This document shows positions 29,182 through 36,792 of a stretch of 64,000 nt of DNA, one piece after another (positions within the stretch are counted from its first letter, which is position 1; each line of letters begins with the position of its first letter). Origin of the DNA: an uncultured Pontibacter sp. (GTDB taxonomy: Bacteria; Bacteroidota; Bacteroidia; Cytophagales; Hymenobacteraceae); assembly GCF_947492645.1 (NCBI RefSeq), contig NZ_CANLMZ010000008.1:496001-560000 (forward strand), in the 5' to 3' direction. Made by a program: the position numbers and the translations under genes. The notes below the pieces were generated by a model. It did no database searches, was not told the DNA's origin, and saw nothing but the letters and a program-made list of their open reading frames with translations.

Positions 29182-30543
29182 ATGGATTTGATCTTGTTTT
29201 CATGCCGTGCCCGCTTTGCCAGCTTTTTCAGGCAGAAGAAGCTACAGCGTGTGCTGCTATTATCTTTGGGCATTATAGGGTCTGCTTTATATGCCTGGCT
29301 TTTTTCCTTTTTGCTGGCCAAAGCGGATCAGGGTGGCGTAAACCCGGGAGTGCAGCAGGTGCTACAATATACCAATCTTTCTCTTTTAGCTATTATCATA
29401 CTTAGAGGTTTTTTTCCGGCATACATACCTAAGGCGCAGGTTATACAGCGCATTTACCCGGTAAGGGCGCTGCAAAAATTCTGGACGGAGTTTGTGGTAG
29501 AGCTGGTGTCACCATTTTACTTTATACTTCTAAACTTCCTGGTGCTGCTGTTCCTGATGTCGCCGGAGTATACATTGCTGCATTTGCTGCAAAGTGTGCT
29601 CGTGCTGTTTACAGCGCACGTAACGCTGCGCTCGCTGCAGGTGTTTGTAGAAAGGCGCATGCGCTGGCTGCACATAAACTTTATCTCCGCTGCCGTACTG
29701 GCCGGTGGCTTTGTGGCTTTGCAGGCACGAGTGCCTATGTTTACAGCCTCTGAAGAATGGTTATACCTGATTGTGCACATAGCAAGCTTAGGCTTTCTGA
29801 TAGCTGCTAATTTTTTTGTGGAGCAGGCCGCTGCCGAGCCTAAACGGCGCGAGGTAACCTACAGCACAAACGCCCGCCGCAGCCTTGGCTGGAGGTTATT
29901 CAAAAACCACAAGCTAGCCAAGCAGATGATTCTTTTTGGATTAGTGTTTAAAGGCTTTTTCCTAGCCGTAGATGCATTTTCTGCTTACAAGACAGGTACA
30001 CACATCTTCGATAAGAATGTGGTTATGTGGATCTTTGTAGGCCCTATGATTATCTACAGCTATGTGTTTAACAATTCGTGGGGCTTTTACAAAAATCTGT
30101 GGCTTTCGATCGAACGCAGTAGCGGCAGTTATGTTGATTTCCTGAAGGCGAGTTTGATGCCTTTGCGCGTGCCGCTGATGATGGATGCTGCACTCACATG
30201 CTTGTATGTTACGCTCTTTAACCACGACAATGCGCTGTTCATCTTTTCGTTGTACATAGGTTCTGTACTGCTGCTTACCCCCTTTGGCATTATTGTTTCA
30301 ATTATAAGCCCAAAGGCTATCAAAGGCGGCCTGTTTAGCTTTGAGGCAAAGTCGTCATACTTCTACAACTTCCTGGGGATGGCGCTTTATGCCATGCTGT
30401 TCCTGCCCCTGCTGCACCCGGTGTTGTACTTAATTTACCCGGTGCTGATAGGCGTAATGTTCTTTGCCCTGGCAGCTGTTATGAGAGAATACGCTACGTA
30501 TAAGTATAAGCTCTTTGAAACGCTTTTTAAAGCAGAAGCCTAG
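29182..30543 (+). CDS. DUF5687-like ABC permease
   Basis: A 453-residue membrane protein with about ten hydrophobic helices and cytoplasmic basic loops (for example AEPKRREVTYSTNARRSLGWRLFKNHKLAKQ). The recurring PVRALQKFWTEFVVELVSPFYF and YVFNNSWGFYKNLWLSIE segments fit the DUF5687 family of exporter permeases that pair with a single ATPase. It is directly downstream of such an ATPase on the same strand. The stop codon lies inside the arm of the terminator hairpin at 30541-30591. Confidence 0.8.
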   Translation: MDLILFSCRARFASFFRQKKLQRVLLLSLGIIGSALYAWLFSFLLAKADQGGVNPGVQQVLQYTNLSLLAIIILRGFFPAYIPKAQVIQRIYPVRALQKFWTEFVVELVSPFYFILLNFLVLLFLMSPEYTLLHLLQSVLVLFTAHVTLRSLQVFVERRMRWLHINFISAAVLAGGFVALQARVPMFTASEEWLYLIVHIASLGFLIAANFFVEQAAAEPKRREVTYSTNARRSLGWRLFKNHKLAKQMILFGLVFKGFFLAVDAFSAYKTGTHIFDKNVVMWIFVGPMIIYSYVFNNSWGFYKNLWLSIERSSGSYVDFLKASLMPLRVPLMMDAALTCLYVTLFNHDNALFIFSLYIGSVLLLTPFGIIVSIISPKAIKGGLFSFEAKSSYFYNFLGMALYAMLFLPLLHPVLYLIYPVLIGVMFFALAAVMREYATYKYKLFETLFKAEA

Positions 30544-30591
30544 AAAGTATAAGCCCCGGCAACTTTATATTGCCGGGGCTTATACTTTCTA
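30541..30591. terminator. Long perfect hairpin terminator with inverted AAGTATA/TATACTT
   Basis: Twenty-two-base perfect arms (30541-30562 and 30570-30591) with a 7-nt loop. The outer part of the stem is made of AAGTATA on the left and TATACTT on the right, and the inner part is GCCCCGGC/GCCGGGGC. The left arm begins with the TAG stop of the permease gene. It separates convergent genes. Confidence 0.9.
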
Positions 30592-30611
30592 CAAGAAAAT
30601 AACGGGCACTA

Positions 30612-31226
30612 CTACTCCGCCAGAAGGCTAAGCAGGTCTAAAACATCAGCCTCCAAATTTCCCTGCATTTCAAGCATAAGCGCCACACAACTTGGCTGAA
30701 AAGCAAATTCCTGTACACGAACTGTTTCCACGCTCCCTGTAAGCATTACACCTTTTACCTGCAGCCCTTTATGCAGCATGCCATTAGCCTTCTCCAACTC
30801 ATTCGAGATGATATCCTTTAGGTTGAATCTGGTCTTCTTTAAAATCTGGTTATAGGCTACTTTATTTGCCAGCACTTCCAGGGCCGTGTTATAAAAACCG
30901 CTGGAGGTTCTTGACTCAAGTTTAAATTTCTGTACAAACAACTGCTCAGTAGCCGCATCATAGTCAAGTGTTGCCTGCACATACAAATCTACTTTGTCGC
31001 GCTTCAGCATGGTGCGCAGTATCCGAATTTTAACTGCAAGAATAATATCATTTGCACCGGTGCTGCTCTTTGCAATTCCAGCATCCAAAATATGGGCGTA
31101 AGGTGGCGCGTCAATACCTTCTTCTGGCTTGGGAATGTACTCTCCGACTACCCGTTTCTTCAGCACTTCTTCAATTGCTGGATAAGTTACTGAGATCGGT
31201 ATTCGGATACTGATTGCGTTCTCCAT
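30612..31226 (-). CDS. DUF4403-like protein of unknown function
   Basis: A 204-residue soluble protein. It starts ISIRIPISVTYPAIEEVLKKRVVG, a phrase similar to DUF4403/lipid-binding-like proteins of Bacteroidota, followed by alternating beta strands (NDIILAVKIRILRTMLKRDKVDLYVQATLDYDAATEQLFVQKFKLES) and two amphipathic helices. No signal peptide and no catalytic motif. The family assignment is tentative. It is convergent with the ABC permease gene and divergent-independent from the tRNA genes upstream. Confidence 0.55.
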   Translation of the reverse strand: MENAISIRIPISVTYPAIEEVLKKRVVGEYIPKPEEGIDAPPYAHILDAGIAKSSTGANDIILAVKIRILRTMLKRDKVDLYVQATLDYDAATEQLFVQKFKLESRTSSGFYNTALEVLANKVAYNQILKKTRFNLKDIISNELEKANGMLHKGLQVKGVMLTGSVETVRVQEFAFQPSCVALMLEMQGNLEADVLDLLSLLAE

Positions 31227-31460
31227 AGATTAGGTGTGATGGCAAACTGGTTTAGTGAAAGAAGCGGTTGCCGGCTGCTTGCTAAAAGTTTTAATACTTA
31301 AAAATAGCAAAAAGCTATCAAAAGCATGGTAACATAAGCCTTATTCCGCTTAATTAAGCTCTGTAATGCTTGTATTTGGGTAATGTTATTCTTATTTATA
31401 GCCTTAAAAGCATTGACATTAACGGTAAGCGGAATATATTTTGTAACAAGGGCAATAAAA

Positions 31461-31486
31461 AAAGCCACCCGTTTCGGAGTGGCTTT
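31461..31486 (-). terminator. Terminator of the downstream tRNA-Lys copy
   Basis: Stem AAAGCCAC (31461-31468) with GTGGCTTT (31479-31486), plus inner CCG/CGG pairing around TTT. It lies 9 bases beyond the tRNA 3' end on the minus strand and is followed by a run of T on that strand. Confidence 0.85.
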
Positions 31487-31494
31487 CTTATTTG

Positions 31495-31567
31495 TGATCC
31501 CGCTGGGATTCGAACCCAGGACCCATACATTAAAAGTGTATTGCTCTACCAGCTGAGCTACAGAATC
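31495..31567 (-). tRNA. tRNA-Lys(TTT), copy 2 in transcription order
   Basis: A 73-base tRNA on the minus strand. Acceptor GATTCTG pairs with CGGGATC (with G-T wobbles), D arm GCTCAGCTGGTAGAGC, anticodon stem ATACA/TGTAT with loop CTTTTAA, anticodon TTT, and T loop TTCGAAT. CCA is not encoded. It is identical to the copy at 31706-31778. Confidence 0.97.
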
Positions 31568-31594
31568 GGTACTGTTTCCCGTTGTTTGGGAGGG

Positions 31595-31625
31595 CAAAAT
31601 TAGAAGTTTTATTTTAAACTGCAAA
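31595..31625 (-). promoter_or_regulatory. Promoter of tRNA-Lys copy 2
   Basis: On the minus strand TTTG (31625-31622), a 19-nt spacer and TAATTTTG (31602-31595) match the Bacteroidota consensus TTTG-N19-TAnnTTTG exactly. The expected start is about 20 bases before the tRNA. Confidence 0.85.
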
Positions 31626-31662
31626 ATAAATTTTCAGATATTGCCAAGTTTTGTAAAAGTTA

Positions 31663-31700
31663 GAAGTAAAAGCCTTTCCGTTTGAAAAGGCTTTTACTTC
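31663..31700 (-). terminator. Terminator of tRNA-Lys copy 1
   Basis: Perfect 15-base arms (31663-31677 and 31686-31700) around an 8-nt loop, 5 bases beyond the tRNA 3' end on the minus strand. It isolates the two tRNA-Lys genes from each other. Confidence 0.85.
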
Positions 31701-31705
31701 TATAG

Positions 31706-31778
31706 TGATCCCGCTGGGATTCGAACCCAGGACCCATACATTAAAAGTGTATTGCTCTACCAGCTGAGCTACAGAATC
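31706..31778 (-). tRNA. tRNA-Lys(TTT), copy 1 in transcription order
   Basis: Same 73-base sequence as 31495-31567, anticodon TTT. It has its own promoter (31825-31855) and its own terminator (31663-31700), so it is a complete transcription unit. Confidence 0.97.
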
Positions 31779-31824
31779 TTTTTACTAACTTGCATTCTCA
31801 AGGTCGTTTCCCTGAATTGCGATG

Positions 31825-31855
31825 CAAAAGTAACAACCATCTGTTTAAATGCAAA
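31825..31855 (-). promoter_or_regulatory. Promoter of tRNA-Lys copy 1
   Basis: On the minus strand TTTG (31855-31852), a 19-nt spacer and TACTTTTG (31832-31825), an exact match to the Bacteroidota housekeeping promoter consensus. The -33 element overlaps the first codons of the divergent gene starting at 31849. Confidence 0.88.
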
Positions 31856-32586
31856 ATCTTTGGTTCAAAATATCGGCGTTTATATTACTTTTTTTAACGC
31901 TTTTCTCTAAACCAGCTTATTCTCAGGCAGATAATTCTACCCTTCTTAAAGCAGATTCTTTGTTCCTGAAGCAGCATTACTCCGAGGCACAAGGTTTATA
32001 CGAGCATGTGCTGCAAAATCAGCAGGCTTACTCGCCACAAATGCTGTTAAAAATGGCTTATATAAAAGAAGGGCTGCGCGATTATACCGGTGCCATGTAT
32101 TACCTGCACATGTTCTACACCAAGGAGCCCAGCCGATCTACGCTTAGAAAGATGGAAGAGCTGGCGCAGGCTCACCGCTTGCAGGGTTATGAGTACAACG
32201 ACCTGCAGTTTTTTAAAACGCAGTTTAACAAGCATTACATGCGCATACTGGAGGTAATGCTGCTTGCTGCTGTGGTTACTGTTACAGTCATGTTTTTTAG
32301 CTGGCGTAGGGGGCATCGCTTTACACGCCCATTTAAGATTGGTTTTACGCTGTACCTGCTGTTTATACTTTATTACATCAACTTCCTTAGCCTGGGCGAT
32401 GCTGGTATTATCAAAAATAACCATGTAGCCATTATGTCGGCCCCGTCGGCGGGTGCATCCTGGTTGGCTACAGCTTCACAGGGCCACAAGGTGCCTATTA
32501 CAGGCGAGCAGGACATCTGGTATGAAATAAGGTGGAAGGGATCCAAAGCCTATATCCGCAAAAACAACCTGCTGGAGCTGCCGTAG
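31849..32586 (+). CDS. Exported TPR-like / SH3-domain membrane protein
   Basis: A 245-residue protein with a signal peptide (MQNLWFKISAFILLFLTLFSKPAYS), a helical TPR-like part (about 27-115: LLKADSLFLKQHYSEAQGLYEHVL, LLKMAYIKEGLRDYTGAMYYLHMFY), two transmembrane helices (about 133-150 and 163-182), and a C-terminal SH3b-like domain (HVAIMSAPSAGASWLATASQGHKVPITGEQDIWYEIRWKGSKAYIRKNNL). The same TPR-TM-TM-SH3 layout is found in BatE-like proteins of Bacteroidota. Both soluble parts should face the periplasm. Function not known. Confidence 0.7.
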   Translation: MQNLWFKISAFILLFLTLFSKPAYSQADNSTLLKADSLFLKQHYSEAQGLYEHVLQNQQAYSPQMLLKMAYIKEGLRDYTGAMYYLHMFYTKEPSRSTLRKMEELAQAHRLQGYEYNDLQFFKTQFNKHYMRILEVMLLAAVVTVTVMFFSWRRGHRFTRPFKIGFTLYLLFILYYINFLSLGDAGIIKNNHVAIMSAPSAGASWLATASQGHKVPITGEQDIWYEIRWKGSKAYIRKNNLLELP

Positions 32587-32592
32587 TTACCC

Positions 32593-32646
32593 TGACAAAG
32601 GACAAAAGATTAAGTTTGTTTTACCTTACTCCTTTGCCCTTTGTCA
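32593..32646. repeat. Intergenic inverted repeat TGACAAAGG...CCTTTGTCA
   Basis: TGACAAAGG (32593-32601) and CCTTTGTCA (32638-32646) are perfect inverted ends, and the pairing continues inward with few mismatches (CAAA/TTTG). A second pair with the same ends is at 35517-35641. It lies between convergent genes and could also end transcription. Confidence 0.6.
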
Positions 32647-32666
32647 AACAGTCTTTTCTCGGGAAG

Positions 32667-33479
32667 CTACTTTTTACTAAGTGGAGAATCTTTCTCTTTG
32701 GCCATTACATTGTAAACCAGCTTATCGGCAAGGCTCGGGAACAACTTGTTAACCCATACAGCTAGTTTTCCCTGTGTGGTCATTACCAAGTCGCGTTTGC
32801 GTTTCTTAGTTGCGATCAATATTCTGTCAGCCACCTCTTCAGCACTCATCATTTTCTCTTCTGCTCGCGGTGTTTCGCCTTGTTGCTGGCCATCGGCAGC
32901 CAGAGCTGAGTTTCGTATGTTGGATGCTGTAAAACCAGGGCAGGCTAATAACACGTGTACGCCAGAGTATAACAACTCGGTACGCAAGGTTTCCAGAAAA
33001 CCGTGCATGGCAAATTTAGAAGCAGAGTAACCTGTGCGGGCAGGCAAACCTCTATAACCGGCAATAGAAGAAATACCAATAACAGAGCCCTTTACTGTTT
33101 TTATGTATGGCAGCGCGTATTTTGTGCTGTAAACGGTACCCCAAAAGTTTATGTCCATCACTTGCCGCAGCACATCCAGGTTAAGGTCTTCAAATAAAGC
33201 ACGCATCGAAATACCGGCGTTATTGATAAGGATATCCAGGCGGCCATACTTGTTCACGGTTTCCTGCACCATGCGTTCACAGTCAGCCTCTATACTTACA
33301 TCAGCCTGTACAGGCAGGTTATCTATGCCAGCTGCTGCCAGTTCTGCGGCCGTTTCGTCTAAACCAACCTGCTTGCGGCCCGAAAATGCAACCTTGGCCC
33401 CTTCCCTTCCAAAGGCAAATGCCAACGCTTTACCTATACCTGATGTTCCGCCTGTAATTAAAACAACCTTATCTTTCAT
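32667..33479 (-). CDS. SDR family oxidoreductase
   Basis: A 270-residue classical short-chain dehydrogenase. The cofactor loop TGGTSGIGKALA is at about residues 8-19, NNAG in LDILINNAGISM, the catalytic Ser/Tyr/Lys in GISSIAGYRGLPARTGYSASKFA, and the PGFTASNIRN loop. GRKQVG after strand 2 suggests NADP(H) preference (basic residue). Similar to DHRS7/YqjQ-like enzymes; the substrate is unknown. A -7 box TATCTTTG is on the minus strand at 33517-33510. The start is ATG 33479. Confidence 0.9.
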   Translation of the reverse strand: MKDKVVLITGGTSGIGKALAFAFGREGAKVAFSGRKQVGLDETAAELAAAGIDNLPVQADVSIEADCERMVQETVNKYGRLDILINNAGISMRALFEDLNLDVLRQVMDINFWGTVYSTKYALPYIKTVKGSVIGISSIAGYRGLPARTGYSASKFAMHGFLETLRTELLYSGVHVLLACPGFTASNIRNSALAADGQQQGETPRAEEKMMSAEEVADRILIATKKRKRDLVMTTQGKLAVWVNKLFPSLADKLVYNVMAKEKDSPLSKK

Positions 33480-33509
33480 TTATACTTTGTTCTGATGTTT
33501 GTGCAATTG

Positions 33510-33517
33510 CAAAGATA
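33510..33517 (-). promoter_or_regulatory. -7 box of the SDR gene
   Basis: TATCTTTG on the minus strand, a TAnnTTTG match, about 30 bases before the start codon. A good -33 element was not found. Confidence 0.5.
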
Positions 33518-33541
33518 AAAGTTATTGCTAATTGTGCTGAC

Positions 33542-33580
33542 TGTCATTTCTAAAGCATTGAGAAATCTGGAATATTTCAG
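33542..33580. repeat. Half copy of the REP-like repeat
   Basis: TGTCATTTC, GAGAAATCTGGA and ATATTTC occur in the same order as one arm of the palindrome at 14446-14528, but the second arm is missing or decayed. It lies in the 226-bp spacer between the SDR gene and rlmD. Confidence 0.7.
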
Positions 33581-33708
33581 AGTTATGAGACGCTTCTGTT
33601 TACCAGCTTATCGTGGTCTCCTACCCTCAACCGCCATGAAAAACGTGTTGGAACTTATACTTCCGCTTCGAACTTCTATAATCTGCGTTCTATCTGCTCA
33701 TATTTTTG

Positions 33709-33716
33709 TACTTTTG
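33709..33716 (+). promoter_or_regulatory. -7 box of rlmD, implying a leaderless mRNA
   Basis: TACTTTTG matches TAnnTTTG exactly and ends 7 bases before the GTG start at 33724. In Bacteroidota transcription begins about this distance from the box, so the mRNA would start at or next to the start codon. Confidence 0.55.
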
Positions 33717-33723
33717 CACCATC

Positions 33724-35133
33724 GTGAGAAATAAGCATAAAAAGAAATTACCGATACTCGAGAATATAAGAATCGAGGACATGGTGGCCGAGGGCAAATG
33801 CCTGGCACGCCACGACAACATGGTTATTTTTGTGGGCGGCGTAGCACCCGGCGACGTAGTTGACCTGCGCGTTACCCGCAAAAAGAAAAGCTTTATGGAA
33901 GCTGTACCTGTAGCCTTCAGGGAGTTTTCTGATTTACGCGTAGAGCCCTTTTGCGAGCATTTTGGTGTATGCGGCGGTTGCAAGTGGCAGCACATCAGCT
34001 ACGATACACAACTGCAGTACAAGCAAAAGCAGGTAAAAGACAACCTCGAGCGTATTGGCAAGGTGGCTTTACCTAAATTTGACCCTATACTTGGCTCTGC
34101 CAAAACCCGATACTATCGAAACAAGCTGGAGTATACTTTCTCTAACAACGGCTGGCTTACCAATGAGCAGATTCAGTCCGGCGAGGAGTTTGACCGCAAC
34201 GCATTAGGCTTCCATATTCCAGGCCGCTTTGATAAAATACTTGACATCAGGCATTGCTATTTGCAGCCCGATCCGTCTAACGCAATCCGTTTAGAAGTAA
34301 GAAACTTTGCCAAAGAACACAACCTGCCATTCTATGATGTAGTGAAGCAGGAAGGCTGGCTGCGCAACCTGATCATCCGCACAGCCAACACCGGCGAGTT
34401 GATGGTGATTGTGCAGGTGAAGTATGAAGACCAGGAGGCAATGCCAAAGCTAATGGCGCACCTGGAGGTAACGTTCCCGGAAATCACATCGCTGCAATAT
34501 GTGGTAAACCCGAAAGGCAACGAAACTTACCACGATCTGGAAGTAGTTTGCTACAAGGGCTTACCCTACATACACGAGGAAATGGAGGGCATCAAATTCC
34601 GTGTCGGTCCAAAATCATTCTACCAGACCAATGCAGACCAGGCTTACGAACTTTACAGGCTAACCCGCGAGCTGGCTGCCTTAACTGGAAATGAGCTGGT
34701 ATACGACCTATATACCGGAGCTGGCACCATCGCCAATTTTGTTGCAAAGCAGGCCCGTGAAGTTATCGGCATTGAGTATGTGCCTAGTGCTATCGAGGAT
34801 GCAAAAGTCAACTCACACATAAACAACATCACTAATACTACCTTTTATGCTGGTGATATGAAGGATATACTTTCGGATGAGTTGATTGAGCGACACGGCA
34901 GGCCAGATGTGGTTATTACGGACCCTCCGCGCGCAGGCATGCACCAGGATGTGGTAGAAAAGCTGCTGCAGGTGCACCCGAACCGCATTGTGTATGTAAG
35001 CTGCAACCCGGCCACTCAGGCCCGTGACCTGGAACTGCTGTCTGAAAAGTATGACGTAGCCCGCGTACAGCCAGTAGATATGTTCCCGCAGACGCATCAC
35101 GTAGAAAATATAGTACTGTTAACAGCTAGATAA
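33724..35133 (+). CDS. rlmD: 23S rRNA (uracil-5-)-methyltransferase, RlmD/RumA type
   Basis: About 469 residues from GTG 33724. An in-frame TTG at 33706 is less likely because it lies inside the promoter box. A TRAM domain (about 10-65: IEDMVAEGKCLARHDNMVIFVGGVAPGDVVDLRVT) is followed by an iron-sulfur cluster loop CEHFGVCGGCKW, a central domain, and a SAM methyltransferase domain with DLYTGAGTIANF, the motif DPPRAGMHQDV and the catalytic-Cys segment YVSCNPATQARDL. It makes m5U in 23S rRNA; which uridine (1939 or 747) cannot be told from sequence alone. Confidence 0.92.
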   Translation: MRNKHKKKLPILENIRIEDMVAEGKCLARHDNMVIFVGGVAPGDVVDLRVTRKKKSFMEAVPVAFREFSDLRVEPFCEHFGVCGGCKWQHISYDTQLQYKQKQVKDNLERIGKVALPKFDPILGSAKTRYYRNKLEYTFSNNGWLTNEQIQSGEEFDRNALGFHIPGRFDKILDIRHCYLQPDPSNAIRLEVRNFAKEHNLPFYDVVKQEGWLRNLIIRTANTGELMVIVQVKYEDQEAMPKLMAHLEVTFPEITSLQYVVNPKGNETYHDLEVVCYKGLPYIHEEMEGIKFRVGPKSFYQTNADQAYELYRLTRELAALTGNELVYDLYTGAGTIANFVAKQAREVIGIEYVPSAIEDAKVNSHINNITNTTFYAGDMKDILSDELIERHGRPDVVITDPPRAGMHQDVVEKLLQVHPNRIVYVSCNPATQARDLELLSEKYDVARVQPVDMFPQTHHVENIVLLTAR

Positions 35134-35139
35134 ACCATT

Positions 35140-35508
35140 ATGGAAAACGATCCGGAATTAAACGGCAAATACCTCGGCACTATTTCCAAAGATTTTGTGG
35201 TAGTAGCCGAGACTTTGAAAGAAGCGTCTTACCAGGTGCGTAAGCGTAAAATATCAGATTACCCGATTTTTGTTTTCAGCCGCACACAGGTACCGGTTGG
35301 CTCAATTTTCCTGGCCAAAGAAGAGGTTGCGCTGGACTGGCATATTAACGCGTCTTATTTAGAGGACTTTGTGCAGCGCCAGCTGGTAATGCCGGACAAG
35401 GTGGAGGAGTTTAAAGCTGCTTACAAAGACGCTGATGAGTTCTGCTGCCTTTTTGTGGTAGACGGCGAATTCCAGAACTTCGTGTTCATACCATTCCCGG
35501 AAGATTGA
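35140..35508 (+). CDS. Conserved Bacteroidota protein of unknown function
   Basis: A 122-residue soluble protein, six bases after rlmD and so probably in its operon. It starts with MENDPELNGKYLGTISKDFVVVAETLKEASYQVRKRKISDYPIFVFSRTQVPVG, and ends with a strand-rich DEFCCLFVVDGEFQNFVFIPFPED. No motif or family name is recognised. The position is suggestive of a housekeeping role, nothing more. Confidence 0.75.
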   Translation: MENDPELNGKYLGTISKDFVVVAETLKEASYQVRKRKISDYPIFVFSRTQVPVGSIFLAKEEVALDWHINASYLEDFVQRQLVMPDKVEEFKAAYKDADEFCCLFVVDGEFQNFVFIPFPED

Positions 35509-35516
35509 TTTTTGCT

Positions 35517-35641
35517 TGACAAAGGACAAAAAACTATAGGTTTAAAAGAGAAGAGGCAGCTGAAATAGCTGCCTCTTCTCTTTTTATACTTCATTAAAGT
35601 ATAAAATCATCCTTTGTTTATCATCAAAATAGCCTTTGTCA
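35517..35641. repeat. Second TGACAAAGG...CCTTTGTCA inverted repeat
   Basis: TGACAAAGG (35517-35525, continuing ACAAA as in the copy at 32593) and CCTTTGTCA (35633-35641) flank the terminator between the two convergent genes. Confidence 0.5.
35544..35586. terminator. Perfect 18-bp hairpin terminator
   Basis: Arms 35544-35561 and 35567-35584 are perfectly complementary (AAAAGAGAAGAGGCAGCT and its complement) around GAAAT. It lies between convergent genes and inside the wider inverted repeat 35517-35641. Confidence 0.9.
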
Positions 35642-35647
35642 GGAGAT

Positions 35648-36673
35648 CTAAAAATGGCTCCAGCCCTGCGCTTGAAGCGGGTAAGAGTTACCATGTTTTG
35701 TAGCCAGGTTTATACCTGCGCTCTCCTCGGTTATCACGCCTATAATGCTTATGTCAGGGTGGTTTTTCAGTTTTTCGTGGTCTGCCAGTGGCACCGTAAA
35801 CAATAACTCGTAATCTTCGCCACCGTTCATGATACAGGTAAGCGGGTCGATATTAAACTCAAGTGCCGTCTGCAGCATTTGTTCATCAGCTGGCAGGTTG
35901 TCTTTGTAAACAGTAGCGCCCACACCCGATTGCTTGCAGATATGGAAAAGCTCCGAAGCCAGTCCATCCGACACATCGATCATTGAAGTAGGTTTGATGC
36001 CACGCTCCTTCAGGTCGTAAACAACATCCATACGTGCCTCCGGCCTTAACTGGCGACCTACAATGTACTGCTTGCCTTCAAGCTCCGGCTGCATTTCAGG
36101 GTTTGCCATAAACGCTTGCTTTTCGCGCTCCAGAATCTGCAGGCCCATGTAAGCGGCACCCAAGTCACCGGTAACACAAATAAGGTCGTTTACTTTAGCG
36201 CCATTACGCAGCACAGCTTCGCCTTTAGCCACCTCTCCTATGGCTGTTATACTTATCACCAAACCTGCATGAGATGATGTGGTATCGCCGCCAACCAGGT
36301 CTACTTTATAGTTATCACAGGCCAGCCGGATGCCCTCATACAATTCCTCGACAGCCTCTACCGTATAGCGTGCACCAAGTGCGATGTTTACTGTTATCTG
36401 AGTAGGCTTAGCATTCATCGCCGCGATATCAGACACATTAACAGCTACCGCTTTATACCCCACATGCTTCAGGGGGCAAAAGGTAAGGTCAAAGTGAACG
36501 CCTTCTAACAGCATATCACTAGATACTACAATCTGCTTTTCTCCAGGCTCCAATACAGCTGCATCATCGCCGATTCCTTTTACAGTAGATGGGTTCTGAA
36601 TCTCGATCTTTTCGTTTATCAGCCTGATCAGGCCAAATTCACCTACTTCGCTTAATGGGGTAAATTCACTCAT
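35648..36673 (-). CDS. thiL: Thiamine-monophosphate kinase
   Basis: About 341 residues from ATG 36673. The in-frame ATG at 36697 falls inside a -7 box (minus-strand TACCTTTG, 36702-36695), so the shorter form MSEFTPLSEVGEFGLI is the real protein. Family motifs: KGIGDDAAVLEPG, SSDMLLEGVHFDL, a Asp-rich VGGDTTSSHAGL, SMIDVSDGLASEL and MNGGEDYELLFT. ThiL phosphorylates thiamine monophosphate to thiamine diphosphate. Cytoplasmic, full length. About 120 bp lies between it and comEC upstream on the same strand. Confidence 0.96.
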   Translation of the reverse strand: MSEFTPLSEVGEFGLIRLINEKIEIQNPSTVKGIGDDAAVLEPGEKQIVVSSDMLLEGVHFDLTFCPLKHVGYKAVAVNVSDIAAMNAKPTQITVNIALGARYTVEAVEELYEGIRLACDNYKVDLVGGDTTSSHAGLVISITAIGEVAKGEAVLRNGAKVNDLICVTGDLGAAYMGLQILEREKQAFMANPEMQPELEGKQYIVGRQLRPEARMDVVYDLKERGIKPTSMIDVSDGLASELFHICKQSGVGATVYKDNLPADEQMLQTALEFNIDPLTCIMNGGEDYELLFTVPLADHEKLKNHPDISIIGVITEESAGINLATKHGNSYPLQAQGWSHF

Positions 36674-36694
36674 AGTTTTCTCTCTTTGAAGATG

Positions 36695-36702
36695 CAAAGG
36701 TA
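36695..36702 (-). promoter_or_regulatory. -7 box of thiL
   Basis: Minus-strand TACCTTTG followed by GCATC, an exact TAnnTTTG box. The expected start, about 36689, leaves a 15-nt leader before ATG 36673. Confidence 0.65.
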
Positions 36703-36792
36703 AGGAAAAGCGTTTGTTTGTGCTAAAGTGGCAACGTTGTGTTTGTGCTGTTGGCTGCAGAGCCTGGTTGTGGTATTAAATTCACGTTTGCA

